Made by a program: the position numbers and the translations under genes. Below are positions 8,011 through 15,454 of a stretch of DNA of 22,721 nucleotides, in pieces (the first letter of the stretch is position 1; every line of letters starts with the position of its first letter). Location: assembly GCA_002345925.1 (NCBI GenBank), contig DDWM01000037.1, forward strand, positions 1 through 22,721, read 5' to 3'. The stretch comes from Actinobacteria bacterium UBA2286. GTDB lineage: Bacteria; Actinomycetota; Coriobacteriia; Anaerosomatales; Anaerosomataceae. The notes below the pieces were generated by a model. It worked only from the letters and a program-made list of their open reading frames with translations. It was not told the DNA's origin and searched no databases.

Positions 8011-8673
8011 ATGAAGTTCTTTCTAGACACGGCGAATATCGCCGAGATCGAAGAGGCTGCCAGCTGGGGCGTGCTCGCAGGCGTGACCACCAACCCCACC
8101 CTCTACGCCCGCGAAGGCGGCAAGCTGGCCGATTTCCATTCGCACCTCAAGCGCATCTGCGACATCGTGGACGGACCGGTCAGCGGAGAGACCGTCGGTC
8201 TCAAGCGCGATGAGATCGTACGCGAGGGCATCGAGCTTGCTGCTATCGCTCCAAACCTCGTCGTGAAGGTGCCGACCATGCCCGAGGGCCTCGCAGCCAC
8301 CAAGGCGCTTGCCGACAAGGGCATCAAGGTCAACATGACGCTGTGCTTCACGGTGCCGCAGGCGATTCTTGCCGCCCGCTCCGGCGCAGCGTACGTGTCC
8401 CCGTTCGTTGGCCGTTTCGATGATATCTCCGAAGACGGTATCGACCAGCTCGAGCAGGTCGTCGTCGCTCTCAACAACTACGACTTCGGCCATCAGGTCG
8501 AAGTAATCGCTGCCTCCATCCGCAGTGCGAATCACGTGACGAAGGCCGCGCTCATGGGCGCCGACATCGCCACGGTGCCGTTCGGCGTTCTGGAGAAGCT
8601 CGTAAAGCACCCCCTGACCGATAGGGGCCTGGAGTCATTCCTGGCCGACTGGGAGAAAGTGAAGAACGCATGA
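8011..8673 (+). CDS. tal: Transaldolase, short TalC/MipB-type subfamily
   Basis: A 220-residue single-domain TIM-barrel aldolase of the fructose-6-phosphate aldolase/transaldolase group, expected to move dihydroxyacetone units in the non-oxidative pentose phosphate pathway. Visible are MKFFLDTANI at the N-terminus, GVTTNPT (residues 24-30), the Schiff-base lysine K86 in VVKVP, and SPFVGR (130-135). Residue 132 is Phe; true fructose-6-phosphate aldolases have Tyr at the matching place, so transaldolase activity is the better call. The ATG at 8011 has AAGGAGAG about 7 bases upstream; an open frame from 7933 lies inside the kinase gene. The stop overlaps the rho start (ATGA). With rpiB further on, the window holds two pentose phosphate enzymes. 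Confidence 0.92.
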   Translation: MKFFLDTANIAEIEEAASWGVLAGVTTNPTLYAREGGKLADFHSHLKRICDIVDGPVSGETVGLKRDEIVREGIELAAIAPNLVVKVPTMPEGLAATKALADKGIKVNMTLCFTVPQAILAARSGAAYVSPFVGRFDDISEDGIDQLEQVVVALNNYDFGHQVEVIAASIRSANHVTKAALMGADIATVPFGVLEKLVKHPLTDRGLESFLADWEKVKNA

Positions 8674-10019
8674 GTGCTCGTCCACGCAAGCGCGGCCGTC
8701 GCGGCGGTCCTTCGCAAGCCGAGGTAACACCTTCGGTGACGCGCGAGGAAATAGCTACAAAGACCGTCCCCGAACTCCGGCAAATGGCCGCCGAGCTTGA
8801 GCTCGACGTCAAGGCTCTCAAGAAGAAGGACGAGATCATCGCGGCCGTCTACGAGGCCAAGGTGAAGGCCGAGGGTTTCATCGACATCGTCGGCATCCTC
8901 GACGTGCTCCCGGAGGGCTACGGCTTCATCCGCACTTCGGGCTACCTGCCCGGCGACCACGACGTGTACTGCTCGATGTCGCAGGTTCGCAGGTTCGAGC
9001 TGCGTCGCGGTGACCTCATCAAAGGCCAGGTCCGTCCGCCCAAGGAGTCCGAGAAGTATCCGGCGCTCCTGAAGGTCGGCGCGATCAATGGCCTCGATCC
9101 TGAGGCAGCGAAGCAGCGCAAGAACTTCAAGGACCTCACACCGGTCTATCCTGATGATCGCCTGCGACTTGAGCATGGCCCGCAGTTCATGACTGTGCGC
9201 GTCATCGACCTAGTCGCCCCGATCGGCAAGGGTCAGCGCGGTCTGATCGTCTCGCCGCCGAAGGCGGGCAAAACCACAGTTCTCAAGGACATCGCCGCGG
9301 CGATCACCGAGAACAACCCTGAGGTCTATCTGATGTGCCTGCTTGTGGATGAGCGTCCTGAAGAAGTCACCGACATGGAGCGCTCTATCCATGGCGAGGT
9401 CGTCTCCTCAACGTTCGATATGCCTTCCGAGAATCACATCGCAGTCGCCGAGCTCGTCATGGAGCGCGCTAAGCGTCTCGTCGAAAGCGGCTACGACGTC
9501 GTGATCCTGCTCGACTCGATTACCCGTCTCGCTCGTGCGTACAACCTCGCAACTCCCGCAAGCGGACGCATCCTCTCCGGTGGTGTCGACTCGACGGCGC
9601 TCTATCCGCCTAAGAAGTTCTTCGGCGCCGCTCGCAACATCGAGTTCGGAGGGTCGCTTACGATTCTTGCGACTGCGCTCGTGGATACCGGCTCCAAGAT
9701 GGACGAAGTCATCTTCGAGGAGTTCAAGGGTACCGGCAACATGGAGCTCCGGCTCGATCGCGGTATGGCTGATCGCCGCATCTTCCCGGCCATCGATGTT
9801 GTCACCTCAGGTACTCGCAAAGAGGAGCTCATTCTCGATCCGATGGAGGCTCCGTTCGTCTGGGGTCTGCGTCGCGTCCTGCACGGCGTCGACTCGCCGG
9901 AGCGCGCGCTCGACATGCTGATCAAGGGCCTGAAGCAGACTCAGTCCAACCAGGAATTCCTTACCAAGATGGCAAAGCGTGCCGAGGACAAGCGCGGCAC
10001 GAATGGCATAGACCTGTAG
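8670..10019 (+). CDS. rho: Transcription termination factor Rho
   Basis: The hexameric RNA-dependent ATPase that ends transcription at Rho-dependent sites. The 449-residue protein has a basic N-terminus (residues 1-14), a SAP-like Rho N-domain (about 25-67), and an RNA-binding cold-shock-like domain (about 70-145: GILDVLPEGYGFIR, DVYCSMSQVRRF). The ATPase core has Walker A PPKAGKTT (196-203) and LLVDERPEEVTDMERS. The RNA-contacting loop PASGRILSGGVD and the GAARNIEFGGSLTILATALVDTGS segment also match Rho. It lacks the long Arg/Asp-rich N-terminal insertion seen in many high-GC actinobacteria such as mycobacteria. The ATG start overlaps the transaldolase stop, so rho is the last gene of the phosphoesterase-cDPG-transaldolase run. 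Confidence 0.97.
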   Translation: MSARPRKRGRRGGPSQAEVTPSVTREEIATKTVPELRQMAAELELDVKALKKKDEIIAAVYEAKVKAEGFIDIVGILDVLPEGYGFIRTSGYLPGDHDVYCSMSQVRRFELRRGDLIKGQVRPPKESEKYPALLKVGAINGLDPEAAKQRKNFKDLTPVYPDDRLRLEHGPQFMTVRVIDLVAPIGKGQRGLIVSPPKAGKTTVLKDIAAAITENNPEVYLMCLLVDERPEEVTDMERSIHGEVVSSTFDMPSENHIAVAELVMERAKRLVESGYDVVILLDSITRLARAYNLATPASGRILSGGVDSTALYPPKKFFGAARNIEFGGSLTILATALVDTGSKMDEVIFEEFKGTGNMELRLDRGMADRRIFPAIDVVTSGTRKEELILDPMEAPFVWGLRRVLHGVDSPERALDMLIKGLKQTQSNQEFLTKMAKRAEDKRGTNGIDL

Positions 10020-10078
10020 AACAGATAATCCTGATTGCCCACGGGGCAGCGAGGTGTTATCCTTGCTCGGCTGTCCCG

Positions 10079-10101
10079 GCGCCTGCTCGGAAACCAGGCG
10101 C
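10079..10101 (+). promoter_or_regulatory. rpmE leader hairpin (possible L31 autoregulatory leader)
   Basis: A perfect 7-bp stem GCGCCTG/CAGGCGC with a 9-base loop ends 6 bases before the rpmE ribosome binding site (GGAGG, 10108-10112). The pentamer CTCGG occurs three times around it: before the stem (10066-10070), in the loop (10086-10090) and after it (10105-10109). A smaller hairpin (10036-10040 with 10044-10048) lies just after rho. The rho-rpmE gap is 103 bases and holds no gene. Ribosomal-protein leaders upstream of L31 genes have been described in actinobacteria including Coriobacteria, so an L31-binding leader is plausible but not shown. Confidence 0.45.
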
Positions 10102-10122
10102 ATACTCGGAGGTGAACCGGAA

Positions 10123-10530
10123 GTGCGTGAAGATATCCACCCGGACTACGTTGAGTCCAAGGTCGTGTGCTCTTGTGGCAACACGTTCATGACTCGCTCG
10201 ACGAAGCCGGAACTGCGTGTTGAACTCTGCAATATGTGCCACCCGTTCTACACTGGTCAGCAGAAGTTCGTCGACACCGGTGGCCGCGTTCAGCGGTTCT
10301 CGGACAAGTTTGGCAACGCTGCCGCCGCCGTCATGGAGCGCGAAGCAGCAGCCACAGAGACGCGCCGCAAGGCCGCCGAAGAGGCTGCAGTCAAGCTCAA
10401 GAACGAGCGCGATGCTCGTGCAGCTGACAAGGCATCAAAGGCCGCGAAGTTTGAGGTCACTGAGGCCGTCAAGAGTGGCGACGCCACTGCGGACGCGGTT
10501 GAGGCACCTGCCGAGGAGTCGGCGGAGTAG
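10123..10530 (+). CDS. rpmE: 50S ribosomal protein L31 (zinc-binding type) with long Ala/Lys/Glu tail
   Basis: L31 of the large ribosomal subunit, zinc-binding form: C16 and C18 (CSC) and C36 and C39 (CNMC) are the expected ligands. The globular part ends near residue 65 (HPFYTGQQKFVDTGGRVQRFSDKFG). The protein is 135 residues while L31 is usually about 70. The extra ~70 residues are rich in Ala, Lys, Glu and Asp, likely helical up to about residue 110 and acidic and disordered at the end. The GTG at 10123 has GGAGG 10 bases upstream and puts VREDIHPDYVE at the N-terminus, as in other L31s; the longer open frame from 10054 covers the leader hairpin. The zinc-type assignment is firm. The tail's role is unknown. 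Confidence 0.92.
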   Translation: MREDIHPDYVESKVVCSCGNTFMTRSTKPELRVELCNMCHPFYTGQQKFVDTGGRVQRFSDKFGNAAAAVMEREAAATETRRKAAEEAAVKLKNERDARAADKASKAAKFEVTEAVKSGDATADAVEAPAEESAE

Positions 10531-10545
10531 TCACGGCCTAGCGAC

Positions 10546-10579
10546 TGATATGATGAGGAGGCGAGCTTGCTCGCCTCCT
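10546..10579 (+). promoter_or_regulatory. Extended -10 box abutting a perfect 11-bp inverted repeat, upstream of thyX
   Basis: TGATATGAT (10546-10554) reads as an extended -10 element (TGN plus TATGAT). One base later an 11-bp perfect inverted repeat begins: AGGAGGCGAGC (10556-10566), two bases, then its complement (10569-10579). Only three T residues follow, so as an intrinsic terminator for rpmE it would be weak. As part of a thyX promoter the repeat would lie over the transcription start and could be an operator. Both readings fit the sequence; one element may serve both purposes. Confidence 0.5.
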
Positions 10580-10626
10580 TTGTCGTAAAGTCGAAGTTCT
10601 TCTGGCACCACTACGGAAGGCGCAAG

Positions 10627-11310
10627 ATGGATGTAGTGCTGCTCTACCATACGCCGGACCCTGAGCGCGCTGTCGCTGCTTCAGCTCGTCTGTGCTACGC
10701 GCCGGTTGGTGCGGCCGAACTCCTTGAGACCATGTCGGATGAGGCTGTCCGCAGAGTGCTCAAGACGGTCATCGAGTCAGGGCACACTTCAACGCTTGAG
10801 CACGCGAGCTACACGTTCGCGATCGATGGCGTGTCTCGCACGCTCACGCATCAGTTGGTGCGGCACCGCCTCGCTAGCTATAACCAGCAGTCGCAGCGCT
10901 ATGTTCGCTACGACGCCGAGCCCGTATTCATCGAGCCTCCGTCAGTGGCTGCAGACCCCATCGCCCACGAGCTCTTCGTATCTGCCTCCGCAGCTGCGTT
11001 TGAGGCCTACGGCGCACTCCTTGATGCTGGCGTGCCTGCTGAGGATGCCCGATATCTTCTCCCGAACGCCATGGAAACCAAGATCGTGGTGACCATGAAC
11101 GTTCGCGAGCTCCTGCACTTTCTCGAGCTTAGGTGCTGCAAGCGGGCACAGTGGGAGATCCGTGATCTTGCGCTCGCAATGCTGGAACTTGCCAGGCCAA
11201 CCGCGCCGTACATCTTCTTGGACGCAGGAGCCGCGTGTCGTCGCGGACCATGCTCTGAGGGTAAGATGACCTGCGGCGACCCCTATCCGAAGGTGCCCAA
11301 ACGTGACTGA
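10627..11310 (+). CDS. thyX: Flavin-dependent thymidylate synthase
   Basis: Makes dTMP from dUMP using methylenetetrahydrofolate, FAD and NADPH. The 227-residue protein carries the ThyX signature RHR-x7-S (R79, H80, R81, S89) in the segment RHRLASYNQQSQR. The STLEHASYTFAIDGVSR run before it and the ARYLLPNAMETKIVVTMNVREL run after it are also typical. The ATG at 10627 has GGAAGG 6 bases upstream; the open frame extends back to 10567 across the inverted repeat but is unlike the family there. The dCMP deaminase gene at 17933 can supply dUMP, and glyA at 16001 makes methylenetetrahydrofolate, so the window holds three linked dTMP-supply genes. The stop overlaps the DUF1385 gene by 8 bases. Confidence 0.95.
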   Translation: MDVVLLYHTPDPERAVAASARLCYAPVGAAELLETMSDEAVRRVLKTVIESGHTSTLEHASYTFAIDGVSRTLTHQLVRHRLASYNQQSQRYVRYDAEPVFIEPPSVAADPIAHELFVSASAAAFEAYGALLDAGVPAEDARYLLPNAMETKIVVTMNVRELLHFLELRCCKRAQWEIRDLALAMLELARPTAPYIFLDAGAACRRGPCSEGKMTCGDPYPKVPKRD

Positions 11311-12286
11311 ATCCAAGACGACCGAGACCATCAAGTTCACCCATATCGGCGGACAGGCCGTACTTGAGGGCATCATGATGCGCGGCAAGTACAACTGGGC
11401 CATCGCCGTGCGCGAGCCTGACGGTTCGATCTACACCGAGGAGCACGATCTTGTCTCGGCAGCATCTCGGCACTCGTACCTCAAGTGGCCGATCGTCCGC
11501 GGTATGTGGGGCTTCTACGAGACGATGCAGCTTGCCATCAAGGCATTCACCGTCTCGGCGGAGCATGCGGGCGAGACCGAGGAGGAGCAGCTCACCAGCA
11601 AGGAGATCGGCCTTACTATGGTGCTCGGTCTTGGGCTTGCGGTCGGGCTCTTCATCGTTCTCCCGGCCGTCATCACCAACTTCATCGTGCCTTCCGCCAC
11701 AGAGACGCCGCTCGCCTGGAACATCGTCGACGGCATTCTGCGGCTTGTGGCGTTCTTCACGTATATCTGGGCGGTCAGCCGGATCAAGGATATCCACCGT
11801 GTCTTCCAGTATCACGGCGCCGAGCACAAGACCATCCACGCATACGAGCATGGCCTGCCACTAACACCTGAGTACATCCAGAAGTACGAGACGTTGCACA
11901 TCAGGTGCGGCACGTCGTTCCTCTTCATGGTGATGGTCATCGCAATCCTCGTCTTCTCGCTCGTGCCTGGGAAAGCGATTCTCCTGGCCTGGGGCGTGTC
12001 GGCGAAGATCTGGGTGCTGCTCTTCAATATCGGTATCCGAATCCTGTTGCTGCCGTTCATCGCTGGTCTCGCGTATGAGGTCTCGGTCAAGTGGGCAGGT
12101 CAGCATCCGAACAACTTCGCGGTCAAGATCCTCACGTGGCCGGGCATGCAGCTGCAGCGCATGACGACTGCGGCGCCGGATGATTCCATGGTCGAGATCG
12201 CTGTAGCCGCGATGGAGCTGGTCATTGCACGCGAAGAGCGAGAGGTCGGTACTGATCTCAGCCCCGAGCCCCCGGCGATCGACTGA
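11303..12286 (+). CDS. DUF1385 (YqhQ-type) integral membrane protein, function unknown
   Basis: A 327-residue protein of the DUF1385 family, conserved in Gram-positive bacteria and often next to rpmE, prfA and prmC, as here. Its biochemical role is not established. Motifs: GGQAVLEGIMMRG at residues 16-28, YHGAEHKTIHAYE at 170-182, RCGTSFLF at 201-208, and a HPNNFAVKILTWPGMQLQRMTT segment at 268-289. Four hydrophobic helices are visible (about 104-126, 141-157, 205-222, 234-254). The conserved histidines and glutamate in the second motif (H171, E174, H175) look like a metal or catalytic site, which is inference. The start is GTG at 11303, overlapping the thyX stop, with GAAGG 9 bases upstream. 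Confidence 0.88.
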   Translation: MTESKTTETIKFTHIGGQAVLEGIMMRGKYNWAIAVREPDGSIYTEEHDLVSAASRHSYLKWPIVRGMWGFYETMQLAIKAFTVSAEHAGETEEEQLTSKEIGLTMVLGLGLAVGLFIVLPAVITNFIVPSATETPLAWNIVDGILRLVAFFTYIWAVSRIKDIHRVFQYHGAEHKTIHAYEHGLPLTPEYIQKYETLHIRCGTSFLFMVMVIAILVFSLVPGKAILLAWGVSAKIWVLLFNIGIRILLLPFIAGLAYEVSVKWAGQHPNNFAVKILTWPGMQLQRMTTAAPDDSMVEIAVAAMELVIAREEREVGTDLSPEPPAID

Positions 12287-12323
12287 GCCCGGGATTGGCG
12301 CGGACCTTGCTCCTGTCGATTGC

Positions 12324-12755
12324 ATGAAGACTGAAGCCACCATTCACAGCAGCCGGGTCATGCGTATCCAGCTACTGTTCGCCGCGCTTATGTGGACCGC
12401 AGCGGCCGTTATGCTGGGTTCGCGCTCCGTCGGCTGGCTAGGGCACCTGCATTTCGGTACAGTGCTCGCTGGCGTCGCAGTCGTGCTTGGCTGGTTCAAG
12501 CAGCATTACATCATGCGACGTGTGGCCGGCGAGGCAGTCTTGCGAATTCGCGAGCGTGGTCCGGATGCGAACGTCTTCGGATTTTTCGCCTTGAAGCAGT
12601 GGATCCTCGTAGGCGTGATGATGGGTGGGGGCATCGTGCTGCGAATGTCCGGACTGATTCCGGCGTCGGTACTTGGCACGTTGTACGCGACCGTCGCTAT
12701 CGGCCTACTTCTCGGGAGTGGTCGCTTCTGGCAGGCTCTCGCCCTCGGCGAGTAG
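12324..12755 (+). CDS. Small hypothetical membrane protein, four predicted helices
   Basis: I do not recognise this family. From the ATG at 12324 the product has 143 residues: a short polar N-terminus and four hydrophobic segments at about 14-32, 42-58, 94-108 and 114-131. A basic cytoplasmic-looking loop (FKQHYIMRRVAGEAVLRIRERG) lies between helices 2 and 3. No clear ribosome binding site precedes 12324 or the second ATG at 12360, so the start is uncertain; the open frame reaches back to 12225 inside the DUF1385 gene. It sits between the DUF1385 gene and prfA, 37 bases after the former. Hydrophobic segment spacing and codon use like its neighbours argue for a real gene. A functional link with DUF1385 is only a guess from position. 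Confidence 0.65.
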   Translation: MKTEATIHSSRVMRIQLLFAALMWTAAAVMLGSRSVGWLGHLHFGTVLAGVAVVLGWFKQHYIMRRVAGEAVLRIRERGPDANVFGFFALKQWILVGVMMGGGIVLRMSGLIPASVLGTLYATVAIGLLLGSGRFWQALALGE

Positions 12756-12776
12756 CGCCCGCTGAGTCCCCGGGAG

Positions 12777-12785
12777 TGGTAAAGT
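12777..12785 (+). promoter_or_regulatory. Candidate extended -10 element upstream of prfA
   Basis: TGGTAAAGT reads as an extended -10 (TGN plus TAAAGT), about 67 bases before the prfA start. No convincing -35 is visible. The likely transcript would begin near a small stem (AGAGG 12796-12800 with CCTCT 12803-12807), itself enclosed by TCTGG/CCAGA (12791-12795 with 12817-12821). This is the 96-base gap between the small membrane protein gene and prfA, a natural place for a promoter of the prfA-to-wecA run. Confidence 0.35.
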
Positions 12786-12851
12786 ACGTGTCTGGAGAGG
12801 TGCCTCTTTGCGCGCCCCAGATAGCCACCTACACGGAGGATTTCTCACCCA

Positions 12852-13919
12852 ATGCGTCATAAACTTGAACAGATTCTCAGCTCCTTTGAAGAGCTGACCG
12901 CACGTCTTATCGAGCCGGAAGTCCTGGCCGATCAGAAGGAATACGCACGTCTGGCCAAGGAGCAGCACGCCCAGTCGTTCCTCGCTGAGGCGATTCGCAA
13001 GTATCTCGGCGTGCTCGACGGCATCGATGAGGCCGAGGAGATGATGCGCTCGGAGTCAGACCCGGAGATGCGTGACATGGCTCGCGATGAGCTGAGCGAG
13101 CTCCGTGACGAGGCCGAGAAGCTCGATGCCGAGCTACAGGTCATGATGCTCCCGACCGACCCGAACGACGACAAGAACATCATCGTCGAGATCCGCGCCG
13201 GCGCAGGCGGTCAGGAGGCGGCGCTCTTCGCCTCCGAGCTGTACCGTATGTACACGCGCTTTGCCGAGACTCAGCGCTGGAAAGTCGAAGAGATCGACAT
13301 CAGTGAATCCGAGATCGGTGGACTCAAAGAGGTCTCGTTCTCGATCAAGGGCAACAAGGTCTACTCCAAGATGAAGTTTGAGTCAGGCGTGCATCGCGTA
13401 CAGCGAATCCCCGTAACCGAGTCGGGTGGCCGCATTCACACGTCGACAGCAACTGTCGCCGTGCTACCCGAGGTCGAGGAGGTGGCCGTCGAGCTGCGCC
13501 AGGAAGATCTGCGCATCGACGTCTATCGCTCAAGCGGTCCCGGGGGCCAGTCGGTCAACACGACCGACTCGGCAGTCCGCATCACGCACATACCTTCAGG
13601 GCTTGTCGTGCAGTCGCAGAACCAGAAGTCGCAGCTCCAGAACCGCGAGGCGGCGATGCGCGTTTTGCGCGCGCGTCTCTACGAGCAGGAGCTTGAGAAG
13701 CAGCTTGCCGAGCAGGGCGCCGAGCGCCGCTCTCAGATTGGGAGCGGTGAGCGCTCCGAGAAGATCCGCACATACAACTTCCCGCAGGATCGCATCACCG
13801 ATCACAGAATCGGGCTCACGGTGCACAACCTGCCGGGGGTGTTGATGGGTGACATCGGGGAGCTCATCGAGGGGTTGGTGGCCGCCGACCGCGCCGAGAA
13901 GCTGGCGGCGGTGGTCTAG
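12852..13919 (+). CDS. prfA: Peptide chain release factor 1
   Basis: Reads UAA and UAG stop codons and triggers peptide release on the ribosome. The 355-residue protein has an N-terminal helical domain, the codon-recognition tripeptide PVT (residues 187-189, the RF1 form; RF2 carries SPF) and the catalytic GGQ (231-233) in SSGPGGQSVNTTDSAVRITH. The ATG at 12852 follows GGAGG by 12 bases, a slightly long but acceptable spacing. prmC, which methylates the Gln of the GGQ motif (Q233 here), starts on the base right after the stop. Length and motifs are normal. Confidence 0.97.
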   Translation: MRHKLEQILSSFEELTARLIEPEVLADQKEYARLAKEQHAQSFLAEAIRKYLGVLDGIDEAEEMMRSESDPEMRDMARDELSELRDEAEKLDAELQVMMLPTDPNDDKNIIVEIRAGAGGQEAALFASELYRMYTRFAETQRWKVEEIDISESEIGGLKEVSFSIKGNKVYSKMKFESGVHRVQRIPVTESGGRIHTSTATVAVLPEVEEVAVELRQEDLRIDVYRSSGPGGQSVNTTDSAVRITHIPSGLVVQSQNQKSQLQNREAAMRVLRARLYEQELEKQLAEQGAERRSQIGSGERSEKIRTYNFPQDRITDHRIGLTVHNLPGVLMGDIGELIEGLVAADRAEKLAAVV

Positions 13920-14801
13920 ATGGCCGAGCGCGCCTGGACCTGCAAGGACGCGCTCGACTGGACCGCCGACTATCTCGCCCGCAAGGGCGACGATCACCCA
14001 CGCCGCTCGGCAGAATGGCTGCTCTCGGCCGCGACGGGACTCTCCCGCGTTCAGTTGTACGCTTTCCATGACCGTCCGCTCTCACCCGAGGAGCGCGCTG
14101 CGCTGCGCTCGGCAATAGAGCGCCGTGCATCAGGAGAGCCGCTCCAGTACGTCACGGGCGAGATGCCCTTCCGTCACCTGGTGCTTCGCGTCAAGCGTGG
14201 AGTGTTCATACCGCGCCCCGAGACAGAGGTTCTCGTTGACGTTGCGCTAGAGGCGATATCCTCGCTCGATGAGCCGTTGGTGATCGATCTGTGTACAGGC
14301 TCCGGCGCTGTTGCGGTCTCGCTGGCGTATGAACATCCCGGAGCCCGGGTCCTTGCGACTGACGTCAGTGAGCATGCCTTTGAAGCCGCTCGTCAGAACT
14401 CCCTGTACGCTGGAGTCGACGAGAGGGTACAACTGTTTCATGGAAGTCTTTTCGAGCCGGTATCTCGTGAGTACCTCGGATGCATGGATGTGGTCGTTTC
14501 CAACCCGCCGTACATACCTACCGAGGATGTGAGAAGCCTTCCCGAGGAGGTTCTTGCGTACGAGCCGATGGAGGCTTTGGACGGTGGGGCCGATGGCCTC
14601 GACGTTGCCAGGAAGATAGCTTCGGAGGCGCTTGAGTGGCTTAAGCCGGGAGGACTTCTGGCCATGGAGGTCGATGAGACCAGAGCACAAGCCATGGCCG
14701 AGGAGATGCAGGACTCTTATGAGTGCGTTGCGGTCCGAAAGGACCTGACAGGACGTGACCGGATCGTGGTTGGCAACAAACGGGAGGCGAGGCAATCATG
14801 A
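13920..14801 (+). CDS. prmC: Release factor glutamine N5-methyltransferase
   Basis: Uses S-adenosylmethionine to methylate the GGQ glutamine of release factors. The 293-residue protein has an N-terminal helical substrate-binding domain (about residues 1-90, ending in SGEPLQYVTGEMPF) and a Rossmann methyltransferase domain. The SAM motif is DLCTGSGAVAVSLA (123-136) and the catalytic NPPY is at residues 195-198. IPRPETEVLVD (97-107) is typical. The ATG at 13920 directly follows the prfA stop, so translation is probably coupled. The stop overlaps the tsaC start (ATGA). Confidence 0.95.
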   Translation: MAERAWTCKDALDWTADYLARKGDDHPRRSAEWLLSAATGLSRVQLYAFHDRPLSPEERAALRSAIERRASGEPLQYVTGEMPFRHLVLRVKRGVFIPRPETEVLVDVALEAISSLDEPLVIDLCTGSGAVAVSLAYEHPGARVLATDVSEHAFEAARQNSLYAGVDERVQLFHGSLFEPVSREYLGCMDVVVSNPPYIPTEDVRSLPEEVLAYEPMEALDGGADGLDVARKIASEALEWLKPGGLLAMEVDETRAQAMAEEMQDSYECVAVRKDLTGRDRIVVGNKREARQS

Positions 14802-15442
14802 GCAAGGTGATCCATATCGACCCCGACAATCCATCGGCGGAAGCAATCAATCTCGCGGCAACAGTGCTCCGAGAAGGCGGCATCGTGGTCTTCCCAACGG
14901 AGACGGTCTACGGGATAGGCGCTTCCGCAAACTCATGTATCGGCCCGCAGGAAATCATCGACATCAAGATGCGTCCCGCGAACAAGCCGCTTCCATGGCT
15001 TGTCGAAGATGAGAATGCACTCGATGTCTACGGCGTAGAGGTGCCCGAGTATGCGCACAGGCTCGCGCGAGCGTTCTGGCCCGGCGCTTTGACGATCGTC
15101 GTTAAGGCAGCCTCGATGGTCGCTCCTGAGTTCCGCGATGACCGCGGTACAGTGGCGCTTCGCTGCCCCGACCACGAGGTCGTGCAGGAACTCATTCGCG
15201 CGTCCGGACATGCGATCATCACGACCTCCGCCAATACCTCCGGTATGCCAGCGGTTGGCTCGTTCGCGGACCTTGAAGAGCGCATCATCGCCGCCGCAGA
15301 CCTGACTCTTGATGGCGGAGAGACGCTGCACGGTATGGCGTCAACCGTCGTCGACTGCACCGGTCCCGAGCCTGTCATCAGCCGCGAGGGCACGATCACA
15401 GCCACCCAGATCATCGCCGCTGCGACCGGGCTCGACGCCTAG
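14798..15442 (+). CDS. tsaC: L-threonylcarbamoyladenylate synthase (Sua5/YrdC/YwlC family)
   Basis: Makes threonylcarbamoyl-AMP from threonine, bicarbonate and ATP for the t6A modification of tRNAs that read ANN codons. The 214-residue protein has the YrdC-domain motifs PTETVYGIGASA (33-44), KMRPANKPL (57-65; the family's K-x-R-P-x-x-K-P-L) and TTSANTSG. The short C-terminus ends in VISREGTI. There is no extra Sua5 C-terminal domain, so this is the short TsaC type. The ATG overlaps the prmC stop. The prfA-prmC-tsaC order is common in bacteria and supports the call. tsaB, tsaD and tsaE are not in the window. Confidence 0.94.
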   Translation: MSKVIHIDPDNPSAEAINLAATVLREGGIVVFPTETVYGIGASANSCIGPQEIIDIKMRPANKPLPWLVEDENALDVYGVEVPEYAHRLARAFWPGALTIVVKAASMVAPEFRDDRGTVALRCPDHEVVQELIRASGHAIITTSANTSGMPAVGSFADLEERIIAAADLTLDGGETLHGMASTVVDCTGPEPVISREGTITATQIIAAATGLDA

Positions 15443-15454
15443 TCGCTCCTGTCT

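Noticed and set aside
8011..8673. Annotation as fructose-6-phosphate aldolase
   Set aside because: Phe132 in place of the aldolase Tyr favours transaldolase.
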